The notes beneath the pieces were generated by a model. That model was not told the DNA's origin. It ran no database searches and was given only the letters and a program-made list of their open reading frames with translations. 64,000 nt of DNA from Neocallimastix lanati (nom. inval.) (lineage: Eukaryota > Neocallimastigomycota > Neocallimastigomycetes > Neocallimastigales > Neocallimastigaceae): NCBI GenBank assembly GCA_016946835.1, contig JACVTC010000127.1:174001-238000 (forward strand), in the 5' to 3' direction. The position numbers were made by a program, and so were the translations under genes. Of the stretch, positions 52,529 through 64,000 are shown piece after piece; position 1 is the first letter of the stretch; each line of letters begins with the position of its first letter.

Positions 52529-52612
52529 TCTATTTATTTATCTATTTATTTATCTATTAATTTATCTATTTATTTATCTATTTATTTATCTATTTATTTA
52601 TCTATTTTTTTC
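52479..52612. repeat. (TTTA)n / (TCTATTTA)n array
   Basis: A tetranucleotide array changing into an 8-bp TCTATTTA repeat; it abuts the LTR element. Confidence 0.93.
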
Positions 52613-52899
52613 TATGTATTTATGTATTTTATTTATTTTATTATTATATATTAATCATAATATCATATAAAGGCGTTTTAAATTAAAAAATTAATAATGA
52701 TATTTTAATTACAATCATAATTATAAAAATATTAAACTATTGAAATTTGTACTATAAAGAATGTTATCTATTATTTTTATTATTTCTCATTATTTATTTA
52801 TGTTATTAATATTATTATTATTATCGTTTATTACTATAGATTATTATTACTGTTATTATTTATAGATTTTATTTAAATTTTTATTAATTATTCTCCAAT

Positions 52900-52939
<40 letters not shown>

Positions 52940-53193
52940 AAGTAAAATAAAATAAAAAAAAATAAAATAAAATAATTATTTTTTGAACCTATAATGCATT
53001 TATCATTTAAACCTTATATTATTATTAGGTTTTATTCATCTATTTATTTAAAGATATAATTATGAATTACTTTAAAAAATCTATTAAAAAAAAAAAAAAA
53101 TTTTCTATATAAATACACTATTATATTAATTTTTTTTTTTTTTTTTTGGACTTGGAATATAATATATAAATTAATATATTTATATTCCTAGCC

Positions 53194-53239
<46 letters not shown>

Positions 53240-54022
53240 TATATTATAATATAATTAAATATATACATTTAATTACTTCAAATATAACATGTATTAATCA
53301 AATCCAGGCTATTTGTTTGAAAAATAAATATTCTACCTCTATACTATTAATGTCTTCGCTATATCAATCATTTATTAAATAATAACACTATAACCACCAT
53401 TACTACTAATTTATTTATTTCCTTTTTTTTTATTATTATTTTATTTATATTTAATTTATTTACTTTTTATTTTACTTTTTATATATATTGATAAATTGTT
53501 TTTTAATAATAAAATATTTTTAAGTAATAACTGATATATATGAATACAATATAAATACTATATGTTGTTTTTTTAAAACATTCTAAATAATTATATATTT
53601 TATTTATTTTAATTAAAAAAAAAATAAAGAAAAATATTTTTCCTCTATTCATTTAACATTTAATCAATGATAAACAATATAGAGATATTTTTCTTTTTTC
53701 TTTTTTTTTTTATATGTTTTTTATTTGCGTTTTCTCATTACTTTTTTTTTAATCATTTTAATTATATTATATTATGTTATTATAATAATATTATATTATG
53801 TTATTTTAATATTTTATTATTTATATGAATAATATATAGGTATTATTTTTCTTTTTATTTCATTTTTTCATTCTTTATATATAGATATTATTTTTCTTTT
53901 TATTTCATGTTTTCATTTCTTTATATATAAGTATTATTTTTCTTTTTACTTCCTTTTTTTCATTCTTTTTTTTTTTCTATTATAATTGGTATAATTTTTC
54001 TAAACTATAATAAAAACTAAAT
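52613..54022. other. AT-rich intergenic region with long homopolymers
   Basis: Includes A-runs at 52,907-52,937 and 53,195-53,236 and a ~55-bp imperfect repeat (TATTATTTTTCTTTTTATTTC type) at 53,836-53,950. No gene is seen. Confidence 0.55.
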
Positions 54023-54724
54023 TTAGAAAAAGTTAAAAAATAATAGACCTAATGAAACGACTAAACCATAACTTAATGTAGCACGGTTGGCATCACTAGT
54101 TATTAATGTTTCGGCTGGTTGAGTACCAATTAAAGTAGTACAATTATCAGCTTTTAAAAAACTAATATAATCTTTATGCATTGATTTAATCTCATCAGAT
54201 GTCTTTTTATTATCACTAAGTTTAGCATTAGTTTTATACTCTTTATTATCAATTATATATTCTTCAAACTCTAAAGCAGCATCAATACATTTCTTTGAAC
54301 GACAAACTTCTAATTTTACTACCTTAAGTACATCTTCATCATTACCTTTACCGTTTAATATACTTTGAACAATTGGACAAGCACGATTATTTTCATCAGT
54401 TGAACAATAATATTTAGCTTGAGCTTTGAAAAAGTCCATAGAAATATCTTCTTGGATATCAAGTTTCATTTTTTCTTCATCTTCACAACTTGAAGTGATT
54501 TCATTTGGGTTTTTAAAAAAATCTTTACAAACTTTACTGTTATATAATTCACAATTACTTTCAAAGTTAGAATTAGTCCAAGTTTCTATTAATTTTCTAC
54601 AATCTGTAAAAATTTTTATTTCTTTCTCACATTCATTTTCTTCTCTTTTCATAGCATAAGAAAAAACAGAAGAGACAGCAAGTAAAGTAGTTAAGAATAG
54701 AGTGAAGATTTTCATTTTATTCAA
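54023..54724 (-). CDS. Cys-rich secreted, probably GPI-anchored protein
   Basis: 233 aa. The N-terminal signal peptide (about 1-23, IFTLFLTTLLAVSSVFS; Met4 is an alternative start) is followed by an acidic, helical ectodomain with ten Cys, which suggests five disulphides (CEKE, DCRK, NCELYNSKVC, SCEDEE, YYCSTD, ACPIV, VCRSKKC, NCTT). After a Thr/Ser/Ala-rich stretch (TQPAETLITSDANRA) the protein ends in an uncharged hydrophobic tail (SYGLVVSLGLLFFNFF), a GPI-attachment pattern. It should be a small cell-surface protein. I do not recognise a named family; the architecture is common among fungal surface proteins. No neighbour within 5 kb suggests a function. Confidence 0.8.
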   Translation of the reverse strand: MNKMKIFTLFLTTLLAVSSVFSYAMKREENECEKEIKIFTDCRKLIETWTNSNFESNCELYNSKVCKDFFKNPNEITSSCEDEEKMKLDIQEDISMDFFKAQAKYYCSTDENNRACPIVQSILNGKGNDEDVLKVVKLEVCRSKKCIDAALEFEEYIIDNKEYKTNAKLSDNKKTSDEIKSMHKDYISFLKADNCTTLIGTQPAETLITSDANRATLSYGLVVSLGLLFFNFF

Positions 54725-55306
54725 TAAAAAATTTGTATTTATTAATAATAGTGGTTAGTTTTATTCTTTGCTTAATTATTATATAATAAATTTATATATT
54801 GATTTATTTTTAATATATATTATTATATATGTTTTTATTCTATTTTGAATTTATAATTAGAAATTATTTGTTTTTTATTTTTTGTTTTTTGTTTTTTTGA
54901 AGTTCTTTTTTTTTTTTTTTTAATAAATTTATGTACATTTCTTATCTATTTATAATTTTTTTTTAATAAATAATAGTATTAATAATAGTATAATATATAA
55001 ACTTTATTTATTATAAAAATATTAAAATGATGATATAAAATTTTATTTTCATATAAATTTTAATATAAATTTTAATATAAATTTTAAGTTTAAAAATAAT
55101 ATAAAAAAAAATTTTTTTTTCTACTTAAAATTAAAATATTTGTTAAAATTAAATTATTACTTGAATATTCCTTTATTTTTTTTTTTTTAATTAAATATTT
55201 TCTCGAATGAAATTAAAAATTTAAAAAAAAAAAAAAAAATAAAAATAAAAAAATAGGATAAAAATGATTTTCTTGAATTTTAACGGTCAAAATAATTGTT
55301 TTTTTG

Positions 55307-55338
<32 letters not shown>

Positions 55339-56432
55339 TTTTTATGTTTTTAATATTATTAATTACTATTTATTATTAAATACTAAATATAAAGAAATTA
55401 AAAGTAAAAAAAAAAAGCTTTTTATTTAAAATAAAAAAAATATATATATATATATTTACAAAAAAAAAAAAAGTATATATATTGTATATATATATGTATA
55501 CATATGTACCTATAAATATATATTATGTACATAATTTGTTAAAAGAATACTCTCAAAAAAAAAAATAATGAACTTTAATCATATTATTTGTATTTATATT
55601 ATTTTATTTATTTGTAAATAAAACTTTTTGACATCATCTAAACTTTGAGAATAATGGAATGTTCAATGGTTTCTTTTTTTTTTATATATATCTAATCAAA
55701 ATAATTATAAAAACTTTAAAATTAAATTAAATTTTAATTTATTTTTAATTTAGAAGCATCAATAAAAATCCAAAAAATAAAAAAAATTTAAATTGTAAAT
55801 AGAAGTATGAGTCTCCTTTTTTTCTTTTTTTTTTACTTTTTTTTACTTTTTTTTTTTACTTTTTTTTTCTCTTTTTTCTTTTTTTATATGATTTAAAAAA
55901 AATGTAGATATATTTATATAATAATTATATTGGTTGCAAGAATATATTACTTAAAATATTATAAAAAATATTTGAATACTCATTATTTATCAATTTTTAT
56001 CCCTTAACCTAAATGACTCTAATCAGTGAAATTAAACATTAATTCATATTATTCCTTTTACAAAATCAAAAAAAAATAAAAAAATAAAAACATAAAAAAA
56101 AAAAGATTAATAAAAACATATTTATATATTTCTCTTATTTAATTTATTTTAAAATATATATATATATATATGTTTATTTATTTAGATTATACTTTAAAAT
56201 ATTAATATTTTTTATTTATTAATTTTATTAATTTATTTTTATTTTTCTCTGTTTTTATCTTTTATCTTTATTATTTGTTTTGTTCTTGTTTTTGACAAAT
56301 ATTATTATTATTATTATTGTGATATTATTCAATAGAATAAAAATAAAATAAATTTTATTATTAAAATTAATTCCACTTTAAAAAATAAAAACAAAAGTAA
56401 TATTAAAATATAATATTAAACGCATTTTCTCC

Positions 56433-56434
<2 letters not shown>

Positions 56435-56514
<80 letters not shown>

Positions 56515-56517
56515 GTA
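56435..56517. repeat. (TTA)n microsatellite
   Basis: About 27 uninterrupted units. Confidence 0.95.
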
Positions 56518-57445
56518 TTATTTTAACTTTATAATTAAATTTTTTTCTTGTTAAAATTTTTTTTCAAATTTTATCTTGATATAATAAAAATTGGTATTTA
56601 TTATTTATATAAATCTCTATTCTTATTATCATCATTAATGACAGAGGGATAAAATAAAACAATACCTATGTAACATATAACATGTAACATTAAAGGAATG
56701 AGAGATAAATATACTATTTATTTATTACTATATATTTATCATAAGATAATAATGAAATTTAACAATACAGTCAAACGGTAAAAAATAATTTTCTTTTTTA
56801 ATTTAATTCAAAAGCTTTAAATAAAAATTATTCATGTTGATTATTTTAATTATTTAAATTTAATTATTTTTTTTAAAAAAAAATATCATTTATTCATTTT
56901 AAATTGTATAAATATATATATATATATTTATAATTAATAATTCTAATTGAAAATCTTAGCATAAAGAAAAATAAAATATCTTTTTTTTTTTTTTTTTTTT
57001 TGTAATAATATAAAATACAATAATATAAATTTTAGTATTGTCCAAAGATAAACAGAGTATGATTTCTCTATTTAAATATTGTTTTAGTTATTTTATTAAG
57101 TTTTGACAGTATGTTTTTGTAAAATTAACTATTTTATTAAATTTTTACATATATATATGCTGTTAAACCAATAATCACTATTATATTTTTAATTTATCCC
57201 TTATTTTTGTTTTATAACTATTTTTATATTTTATATTATCATCATTTTGACTTCATAAGATTATAATAATCAAAGTTTCCTTTTAATAATATAAAAAAAA
57301 ATAATAATAATAATAATAAATTATGGAGTTTTTTTTTTTTTTCTTTTAACTCTTTTTGTATATATTAATTGTAATAAAAATATTTAAAAAAGAGTTTATT
57401 TTAAAATATTAAATAAATAAATTATTATAAAAAGTAATTTAATTG

Positions 57446-57448
<3 letters not shown>

Positions 57449-57506
<58 letters not shown>
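57449..57506. repeat. (AAT)n microsatellite
   Basis: About 19 uninterrupted units. Confidence 0.95.
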
Positions 57507-57509
<3 letters not shown>

Positions 57510-57887
57510 GAAATAAATATTATACATTATTTAAATAAAATTGCTATATCTTTTATTTATATATTTTGAAACACGGATGAAACCAAAAAAATAATGATAT
57601 TTAATTAATAAATAAATAAATCTAAAAATTATAACCCTTAACAAAATATGGCATTTTTTTCTACAATTATATTCTTATATTAAAAGAGACAAGTAATTAT
57701 ATATTAAGCACATCTATAATGATTTAAACAAAAGAATATATATATTAAATAAAATTACCGTCAAATATTATAATATCAAAAGAAGATATTAAAGATATAT
57801 CATATTACTATATTACTATAAATATATATAGTAATATATTTTTTATAACAACAATAGAAATACGAATTAAAATTTAAAAAAAAAAAA

Positions 57888-57922
<35 letters not shown>

Positions 57923-59065
57923 TTAATGAAAAATAAAGATAATAATAATAATAATAATAGATTAAAAGAAAATATAAGATAAATTTTATTATTAATATTA
58001 TACTGATATTCAAATTTGTTTAATATATAATATAAAAAAATAAATATTAATAAAAATAAATAATAATATAATTAAAATAAATAATAATAAAAAAAATTTG
58101 ATAAAATAACTGGCAGCGTTGTATTTCGGAAAATGTGGTTTTTTAAAAATATAATAAATAAATCAATAAATAAGTAATTTTAATAAATAATGTCAAATTA
58201 GGGCTAGAGATTTTTTATTATGTTTTTTTTTTTTTTTTTTTTATTCTTCATATATTTATTTTAAAAGAAAGCAAGAAAGTGTTCTTTAACAATAAAACAT
58301 TTTTAAAATTTTCATTTTATATATTTTAAAAAATAAATTTTTTTAAAATTAAAAATAAAAAAAAAATATACATATATATATATTTAATAATTAAAAAAGG
58401 CTTATATAGCTTAAAAATATAAAAAAAAATATATTCTTTAGATATTCTTGAAAATAAAAAATAATAATAATAATAATAATAAAAATAAAAATATTCTTTA
58501 AAGAAATTAATTAACCTTCATATTTTTTGATATAAATATTTAATATATTAATAAAAATATTTAATAATTATTTTTATATATTTTTTTTTTATTTTAATAG
58601 AAAATTTTTGTTTTGTAGTTTAAAAGTTGTTGATAGATATCTATAAAAATAAAAATATTTAATATAAAATTTGTTTTATAGTATTCATAAAATTAATAAT
58701 ATAGATATAAAAATTTTCAATAATAATATAATAATAACAATAATAATATAATTATTTAGAAATATTTAATTATATTCAATAACTAAACTTAATAAATTTA
58801 TATATTTTAATACTATATTAATGAAAAATGAATAAATTTATATTTAAATAGTCATTTTCAACCATAAATCTATGTCCTTTCCTAAATTAAATAAAAAATT
58901 AAACAATAATTTAATTCCAAAAGTTCATTCTAAATAAAGATAACTTTTATATACTTAATTTGAAAAATTTAGTATATAAAATTTTAAAATGACCTTTTTT
59001 TTAAATAAAAAAAAGTAATAATAATAAGAAAAAAAAATTTTTTTTTTGTATTATCTATTATTATA

Positions 59066-59192
59066 CTATAATTAAATTAATCACTCTAATATCATTTGGT
59101 TTGAATTATTTTACTCTATTAATTAATATTTGTTTTTTAATATATTTAATTCTATTATTCTACTAATTAATATTTATTATTCGAAAATTCTA

Positions 59193-59278
<86 letters not shown>

Positions 59279-59650
59279 TTAATTAAATTAATCACCCTAA
59301 TAAGAAAAAAATTTTTTTTTTGTATTATCTATTATTATATGTCTACTTCGATATTATATTTAATTAACATGAAAAGCTATAATCAATACAAAAATAATTA
59401 ATAATAATAATAATGTTATTTATTTATTATTATTTGTTGTTATCAGTAATATTACTAATATTATGAAAATGTTTAAATAGTAAACAAATGATGCTATATA
59501 TTATACCATAATAATTAAATTAATCACTCTAATATCATTTGGTTTGAATTATTTAACTTTATTAATACTTGTTTTTTACATAAGATATTATTTTATAAAT
59601 TAATATTTATTATTCGAAAATTCTAAAATTATTTATATATTTATTCATAT
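59066..59650. repeat. Local direct duplication around a TTTA array
   Basis: A ~140-bp block (AATCACTCTAATATCATTTG ... TTATTCGAAAATTCTAAAAT) occurs at about 59,066-59,200 and again at about 59,500-59,650. A (TTTA)n array at 59,198-59,280 lies between. A smaller block (TTGTATTATCTATTATTATA) also repeats at 59,047 and 59,319. Confidence 0.8.
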
Positions 59651-59943
59651 ATTTATTTATGTATTTATTTATTTATGTAATTATTTTTTAATAATTACAA
59701 TAATAATTAATAGTAATAGTAATAAATAGTAATAATAAAATATTAATAAATAAAATAATCAATATTTGAAAATAGCAACAAAATAATTTGTTTGATAATA
59801 ATTAATATTTTTCCAACATTAGGAGTTTTAAAAAAAAAAATGTTCTATACTTTTTTATTATTATTAAGATTATAATTGAATTAGGTGTAAATTATTATTG
59901 TTATATGAGTATAATTTAAATCTTATTTTCAATAAAACTTATA

Positions 59944-60090
<147 letters not shown>

Positions 60091-60292
60091 ATTAATCTCT
60101 TTTATTTACTATAACAAGTCTAAGTAACTAAAATATTTTTGTTTAAAATTTTTTATTTTCTTTTTTCAATATTTTCTTGTAAAATATAAAATTATATTAA
60201 TACTTAAAGGATATACCTTTCATATTTATATATTATCAGTAGATTCATATAATACTTTTAAACTCAAAAAAAAAAAAAAAAAAAAAAAAAAA

Positions 60293-60860
60293 CTAGTATA
60301 CATAAGGCCCCTGGTTTGATCCTGCCCTATGACCATTTTTTTCAGGTTTGCCTCACAAAAGGTTTTTACGGAACTATGGTGGTTAGGGTTACAGGTTAAG
60401 TATTTCCCTATGTTTTATTATATATACATTATTATTTTAAATCTCCTTAGTAATATAGAAAAGATACTATACTAACTGTGGGTCTGAAAGGGTTACGATA
60501 GTTCTGTAATTTAATATATTTACATGGGAATTACTAGCCTTTGGGTACATGATTTTATGTATCCATGAAGATATTTACTTCTAAATTGCAATCTTTTTGA
60601 CATTTATTCATTCGCCAATGGAGCTAGTACGAATTTTAATGGGTTAGGTTATACTAACCTTGATTCAAAGGAAAGTTAGGTGCTGGAGAAGTACTCAGAG
60701 AAGAAGTACTAGAAAAATTCTCAGCCATAATATGCATGTCAGAACGTCAATTCTGAACACTCAGTAAGAATGTCTAGAAGGGACATTTCTGCATATATAG
60801 AAGTGTGTGACTATCTCAATATTCTAACTGCCTCGCGGTACACAACGGAAATAAAAAAAA
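60293..60860 (+). repeat. Unclassified interspersed repeat, longer copy (SINE-like?)
   Basis: GC-richer insert-like block conserved with 33,720-34,110. On the plus strand it begins after an A-run with CCTGGTTTGATCCTG, loosely like a tRNA B-box (GGTTCGANNCC), and ends in an A-rich tail (GGAAATAAAAAAAA). A tRNA-derived SINE is possible, but no A-box or complete tRNA fold is present. Confidence 0.5.
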
Positions 60861-61153
60861 TAGTTATGATATGAATATATGCTTATTTATACAATATTAA
60901 AAAAAATGACTACATTTTTTAAAAATCCAAATTAATAGAATTTCAATTTTAAATATGTATCTTCTTTCTTATAGCAGTTTGTTAATATTTTTTTTTTCTA
61001 AATAAAATAAATTAATATATTTCTATTACATGATTTCTTGTAAATTATATTTCTGAAAAGTCCATATATATATCTTATACTAAAAGAATTCATGTTTTTA
61101 TAAAAATACACATATAAATATATATAAATATATATATAAAATAATAAATATTT

Positions 61154-61191
61154 ATGAGATTCATATATATATATATATATATGAATCTCAT
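61154..61191. repeat. 38-bp perfect palindrome
   Basis: ATGAGATTC, an (AT)n core, then GAATCTCAT. Arm 1 has only a single ATGAGATTC at the matching place (33,443), so the palindrome is new in arm 2. Confidence 0.92.
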
Positions 61192-61565
61192 GATTATTTA
61201 TTGATCAATTAGTAAAATGAAGTATTACAAAAAAAGCTCATAATAAATATAAATCATTATATTTAGTTTTATTAATTAGTTGAATAAATCTTTTTTTTTT
61301 TTTTTTTTTTTTTTTGGTATTTAATTTTCTTTAAATATGGATTATTAAGAACAAACTCTTGCCGAAAGGATTATGTTGTTCATACATTAAAGTATTATGA
61401 ATTTATTATTCATTAGATAATTAGAGGATTCAAAATTTTTATATATTAACGAAAAAAAATTTTTTTTTTTTATTAGATCTCATCAATAATATAAATAATC
61501 TTATTCTAATATAAAGTACGAATAGTAAGGTTTTAATTTATTCATAAGCAACTCAAATAATGATA

Positions 61566-61619
<54 letters not shown>

Positions 61620-62534
61620 TCTAATATTAAGAGTCAAAGTTATATCAAAACAGAATCGAAGAACTTTTATTACTTAGTCTTTCTACTTATACAAATACTG
61701 AGTAGATAATTCTTACATGAATATTATTACAAAAAAAAAAAATAAAAATAAAGTAAAATAAAATAAAATAAAAATAATTATTTCAATTTTCAGAATATTG
61801 TAATTGCCTCTTTAATCTTCCACGTGATCAAATGATAGAAATATATTTATTATTGATTTTTTTATGTAATTCTTTAATTAATATTTAAGGATAATATTTT
61901 ATAAAAAGAATAATAAAAAAAAATTATAGATTTTAGTTGATTAAAATTTTTTTGGTTTCATATTTCTATTTTATTATATAATAAAATTTTATAAAATATT
62001 AATAATGAAAATCAAAAAAAAAAAAAAATTAAATACTTTTTATGTAAAGATTAAATAATATTTAATATTTATATTAAATAAATATTAAATAATATAATTC
62101 TACTTTTATAATTAATAAAGTTTTTTTTTTTTTTTTTTTGTATTTTATAAATATAATCTTATTTATATAATAAACTTTTTTTTTTTATTTAATGATATAA
62201 ATGTTATTATATATAAATAAACTATATTTATTATACTATTTAAATTTTTTTAAAATAAAATAAATATTGATCGATCTTTATTCTTTTTTTTTTTTCAGCC
62301 GTTTTAAATTATATGTATATATTATATTATTAATAAAAATTTATTATTATAATATGATCAACATTATATAATAATTAGAACTCCTTTTTATGTTTAAAGT
62401 ATTATATTTCAATTACAATTCCTTTTTTTGTTTAAAATATTATAATATTTTCATTTTTCATCTAAAATAAATAGGTATACATATTATCTATATATGGTTA
62501 ATGCTATTTAATATGATTATATAATTCTTAAGTA

Positions 62535-63003
62535 TTTTTTTTTTTTAGAATAGGAAGAGAATGCATTTCCAGTGCTTTATTAAATATAGACGATTTAATT
62601 TTTATGTATTACATTTTTTAAAAAAAAATACATTATATAGTTTAAAGATAAAAATAAAATGTATATATAATAAAACATCCTTAAAATAGATAGTGTGGTA
62701 TCCACTAAACTCTCTCCTGAACCACAAGAAAGATCATTAAAAGTTGAATTACTTACTATAGGTTCTATGTTCGGAACTGTGCTGATAGTAAATGTGTATT
62801 GATGAAAATTAACAGGACTTCTAACTTAACTATTCCTTTGCCAAATCGGTTATGGGTACAACGTCGGCACTTTTAGCAATGAAAGTGTTTTTTCTAAACC
62901 TCTCAAAAAGTGACTCAAAAGAGCTACTAATGATCGGTATTGTATTAGCAAAATATTCCGCAAGCCCCACAATATACGGAACAGTAGACCCCTATGAACT
63001 TAC
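62535..63003 (-). mobile_element. 5'-truncated LINE copy nested in arm 2
   Basis: The minus strand matches the last ~500 bp of the intact LINE (from about 31,297), including GGATACCACACTATCTATTT and the AATGCATTCTCTTCCTATTC end, with its poly(A) as the T-run at 62,535-62,546. The coding part is decayed (stops, frameshifts). It is absent from the matching place in arm 1 (near 32,300). No clear target duplication was found. Confidence 0.85.
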
Positions 63004-63824
63004 CTATTTAGAATAATTTATTTATTTCTGTATAATTTAAAACCCAAATATTGTTTAGTTTTATTTTATTTTATTTTATTTTTTTATTATTGTTTGTTTA
63101 TTCATTTGTTTTTGGTTTTTAATTACTATTAAAATAAGAAATATATTATAAATATTTATTATATATTGTTTAGAAATAATTTTAAATAAATAAAAAAATA
63201 ATAATAATTAATTAATTAATTAATCAAAAATAAACTTTTTTAAAAAAAAAAAAATAAAAAAAATAAAAATAAAACCTTAATTTTATAAAACTTTATTATA
63301 ATTAAAGAAAAAAAAAAAAGTCAACATTTCTTGTAAAGGAAATATAATCTTAAATTTTATTGGTAATAATTAATAAATATTATTTAGATTAAAAAATCTT
63401 CACTTTTTATTAAAATAAATTATTATATATCTTCTTTTTTTTCTTTTTTTGGTCATTTGTCCAATTTTATAAAAAATTATTCATTTACCCTTTAACCCTT
63501 TAAAATCCTCAACAACTTATTTATAAATAAATTAAATAAAATAAAATAAAAATAATTTAAAAAATAAAAAATAGGAAATAAAAAAAAGGAATCAATTATT
63601 TTCAATATGTTCAACAACTTTTTTTTTAAGTATAAATATATAATATTTATTATTTATTATTTATTAGATAAAACGAAACGTTATTTAAAAAGCTTTATCG
63701 ATACATGATTTTTTTTAAAATTTTTATTAACATAAATGAAAGAAAAAAAAAAGAAATTTATTAAAAAAACTATATTATTAACTAAAATTATATATTTTTT
63801 ATTATATCTTTATTGATAAAATAA

Positions 63825-63925
63825 ATATAATTTTATTTAATAATATAATTATATTTAATAATTCAATTTTATTTAATAATACAATTTTATTTAATAATAC
63901 AATTTTATTTAATATAACTATTTAT
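63825..63925. repeat. 18-bp tandem repeat, arm 2 version
   Basis: About five units of the array found after the other xylanase gene at 26,440-26,585. Confidence 0.88.
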
Positions 63926-63953
63926 ATTTGAAAATTTCTTTTCTGAAAATTTC

Positions 63954-64000
63954 TTATTGACATTGAGAATACCATTGATTAATTTGTTTACAAGTACCTT
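63954..64000 (-). CDS. 3' end of a second GH11-CBM1 xylanase gene (cut by window edge)
   Basis: The last 14 codons plus stop read [14 protein letters not shown], identical to the CBM1 end of the xylanase at 25,407-26,402. They are followed by the same 3' flank with small differences. The gene runs leftward from beyond base 64,000 and converges with its paralogue about 37.6 kb away. Only the CBM1 end is visible, so a GH11 domain upstream is inferred from the duplication. Confidence 0.85.
   Translation of the reverse strand, partial: GTCKQINQWYSQCQ

Larger units (their letters stand above)
60105..64000 (-). repeat. Arm 2 of the inverted segmental duplication
   Basis: Reverse complement of arm 1 (26,358-34,270) without the full-length LINE. 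It continues past the window edge into a second xylanase gene. Private features are a 5'-truncated LINE (62,535-63,003), a 38-bp palindrome (61,154-61,191), about 200 bp more of the 60.3-60.9 kb repeat and a shorter 18-bp array. Substitutions and indels against arm 1 are frequent, so it is not an exact assembly mirror. Confidence 0.9.

Noticed and set aside
60300-60345. tRNA-like B-box near CCTGGTTTGATCCTG
   Set aside because: Preceded directly by a poly(A) tract with no A-box, acceptor stem or anticodon arm, so not called as a tRNA gene.

Overview
This window looks like nuclear DNA of an anaerobic gut fungus (Neocallimastigomycota: the Piromyces, Neocallimastix, Anaeromyces, Orpinomyces group). 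The evidence is extremely AT-rich intergenic DNA full of poly(A)/poly(T) tracts and TTTA, TTA and AT arrays; a spliced GH95 alpha-L-fucosidase with two N-terminal fungal dockerins; a GH11 xylanase with an Asn-rich linker and a C-terminal CBM1; a CBM18 chitin-binding protein with long Thr tracts; and Cys-rich secreted surface proteins. No rRNA or convincing tRNA gene was found. Cellular genes are few and mostly intronless, with a more balanced codon choice than the DNA around them.

Layout. 1-720: 3' end of a Cys/Tyr-repeat surface protein. 1.8-5.0 kb: three minus-strand LINE fragments. 5.4-8.3 kb: dockerin-GH95 fucosidase gene (minus, one intron). 8.3-13.8 kb: AT desert. 13.8-19.9 kb: a GC-richer graveyard holding a dead PI-PLC-like gene and a fossil Ty3/gypsy pol (RT, then integrase) broken by homopolymer tracts. 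20.8-22.2 kb: a compact non-autonomous LTR element (TRIM-like) with a 5-bp TSD. 22.3-24.4 kb: a decayed MULE-type DNA transposon with TIRs. 25.4-26.4 kb: GH11-CBM1 xylanase. 26.9-31.8 kb: a full-length LINE with an uninterrupted 1387-aa EN-RT protein and 15-bp TSDs. 34.7-36 kb: remnants of LTR elements. 36.8-38.3 kb: ankyrin-repeat gene. 39.6-40.4 kb: two more LINE fragments. 41.0-46.0 kb: 1692-aa CBM18/Thr-rich protein with an unrecognised C-terminal region of about 880 aa. 46-54 kb: AT desert with a degenerate gene and another small LTR element. 54.0-54.7 kb: Cys-rich, probably GPI-anchored protein. 54.7-60.1 kb: AT desert. 60.1-64.0 kb: inverted copy of the region downstream of the xylanase, running into the 3' end of a second GH11-CBM1 gene at the window edge.

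The main structural discovery is this inverted segmental duplication. Arm 1 (26,358 to about 34,270) and arm 2 (about 60,105 to 64,000, reverse strand) share the xylanase 3' end and roughly 3 kb of downstream non-coding DNA. Each arm carries private changes: arm 1 has the full-length LINE and a 58-bp tandem duplication; arm 2 has a 5'-truncated LINE, a 38-bp palindrome and the pre-insertion (empty) site of the arm 1 LINE. The window therefore records a carbohydrate-active-enzyme gene duplication followed by independent transposon insertions.

Functionally, the recognisable cellular genes fit a plant-wall-degrading rumen fungus: a cellulosome-type enzyme (dockerin GH95), a free cellulose-binding xylanase (GH11-CBM1), a possible scaffold or surface Cys-repeat protein, and a chitin-binding protein probably associated with the cell wall. 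All family assignments come from reading motifs by eye; no database search was run.
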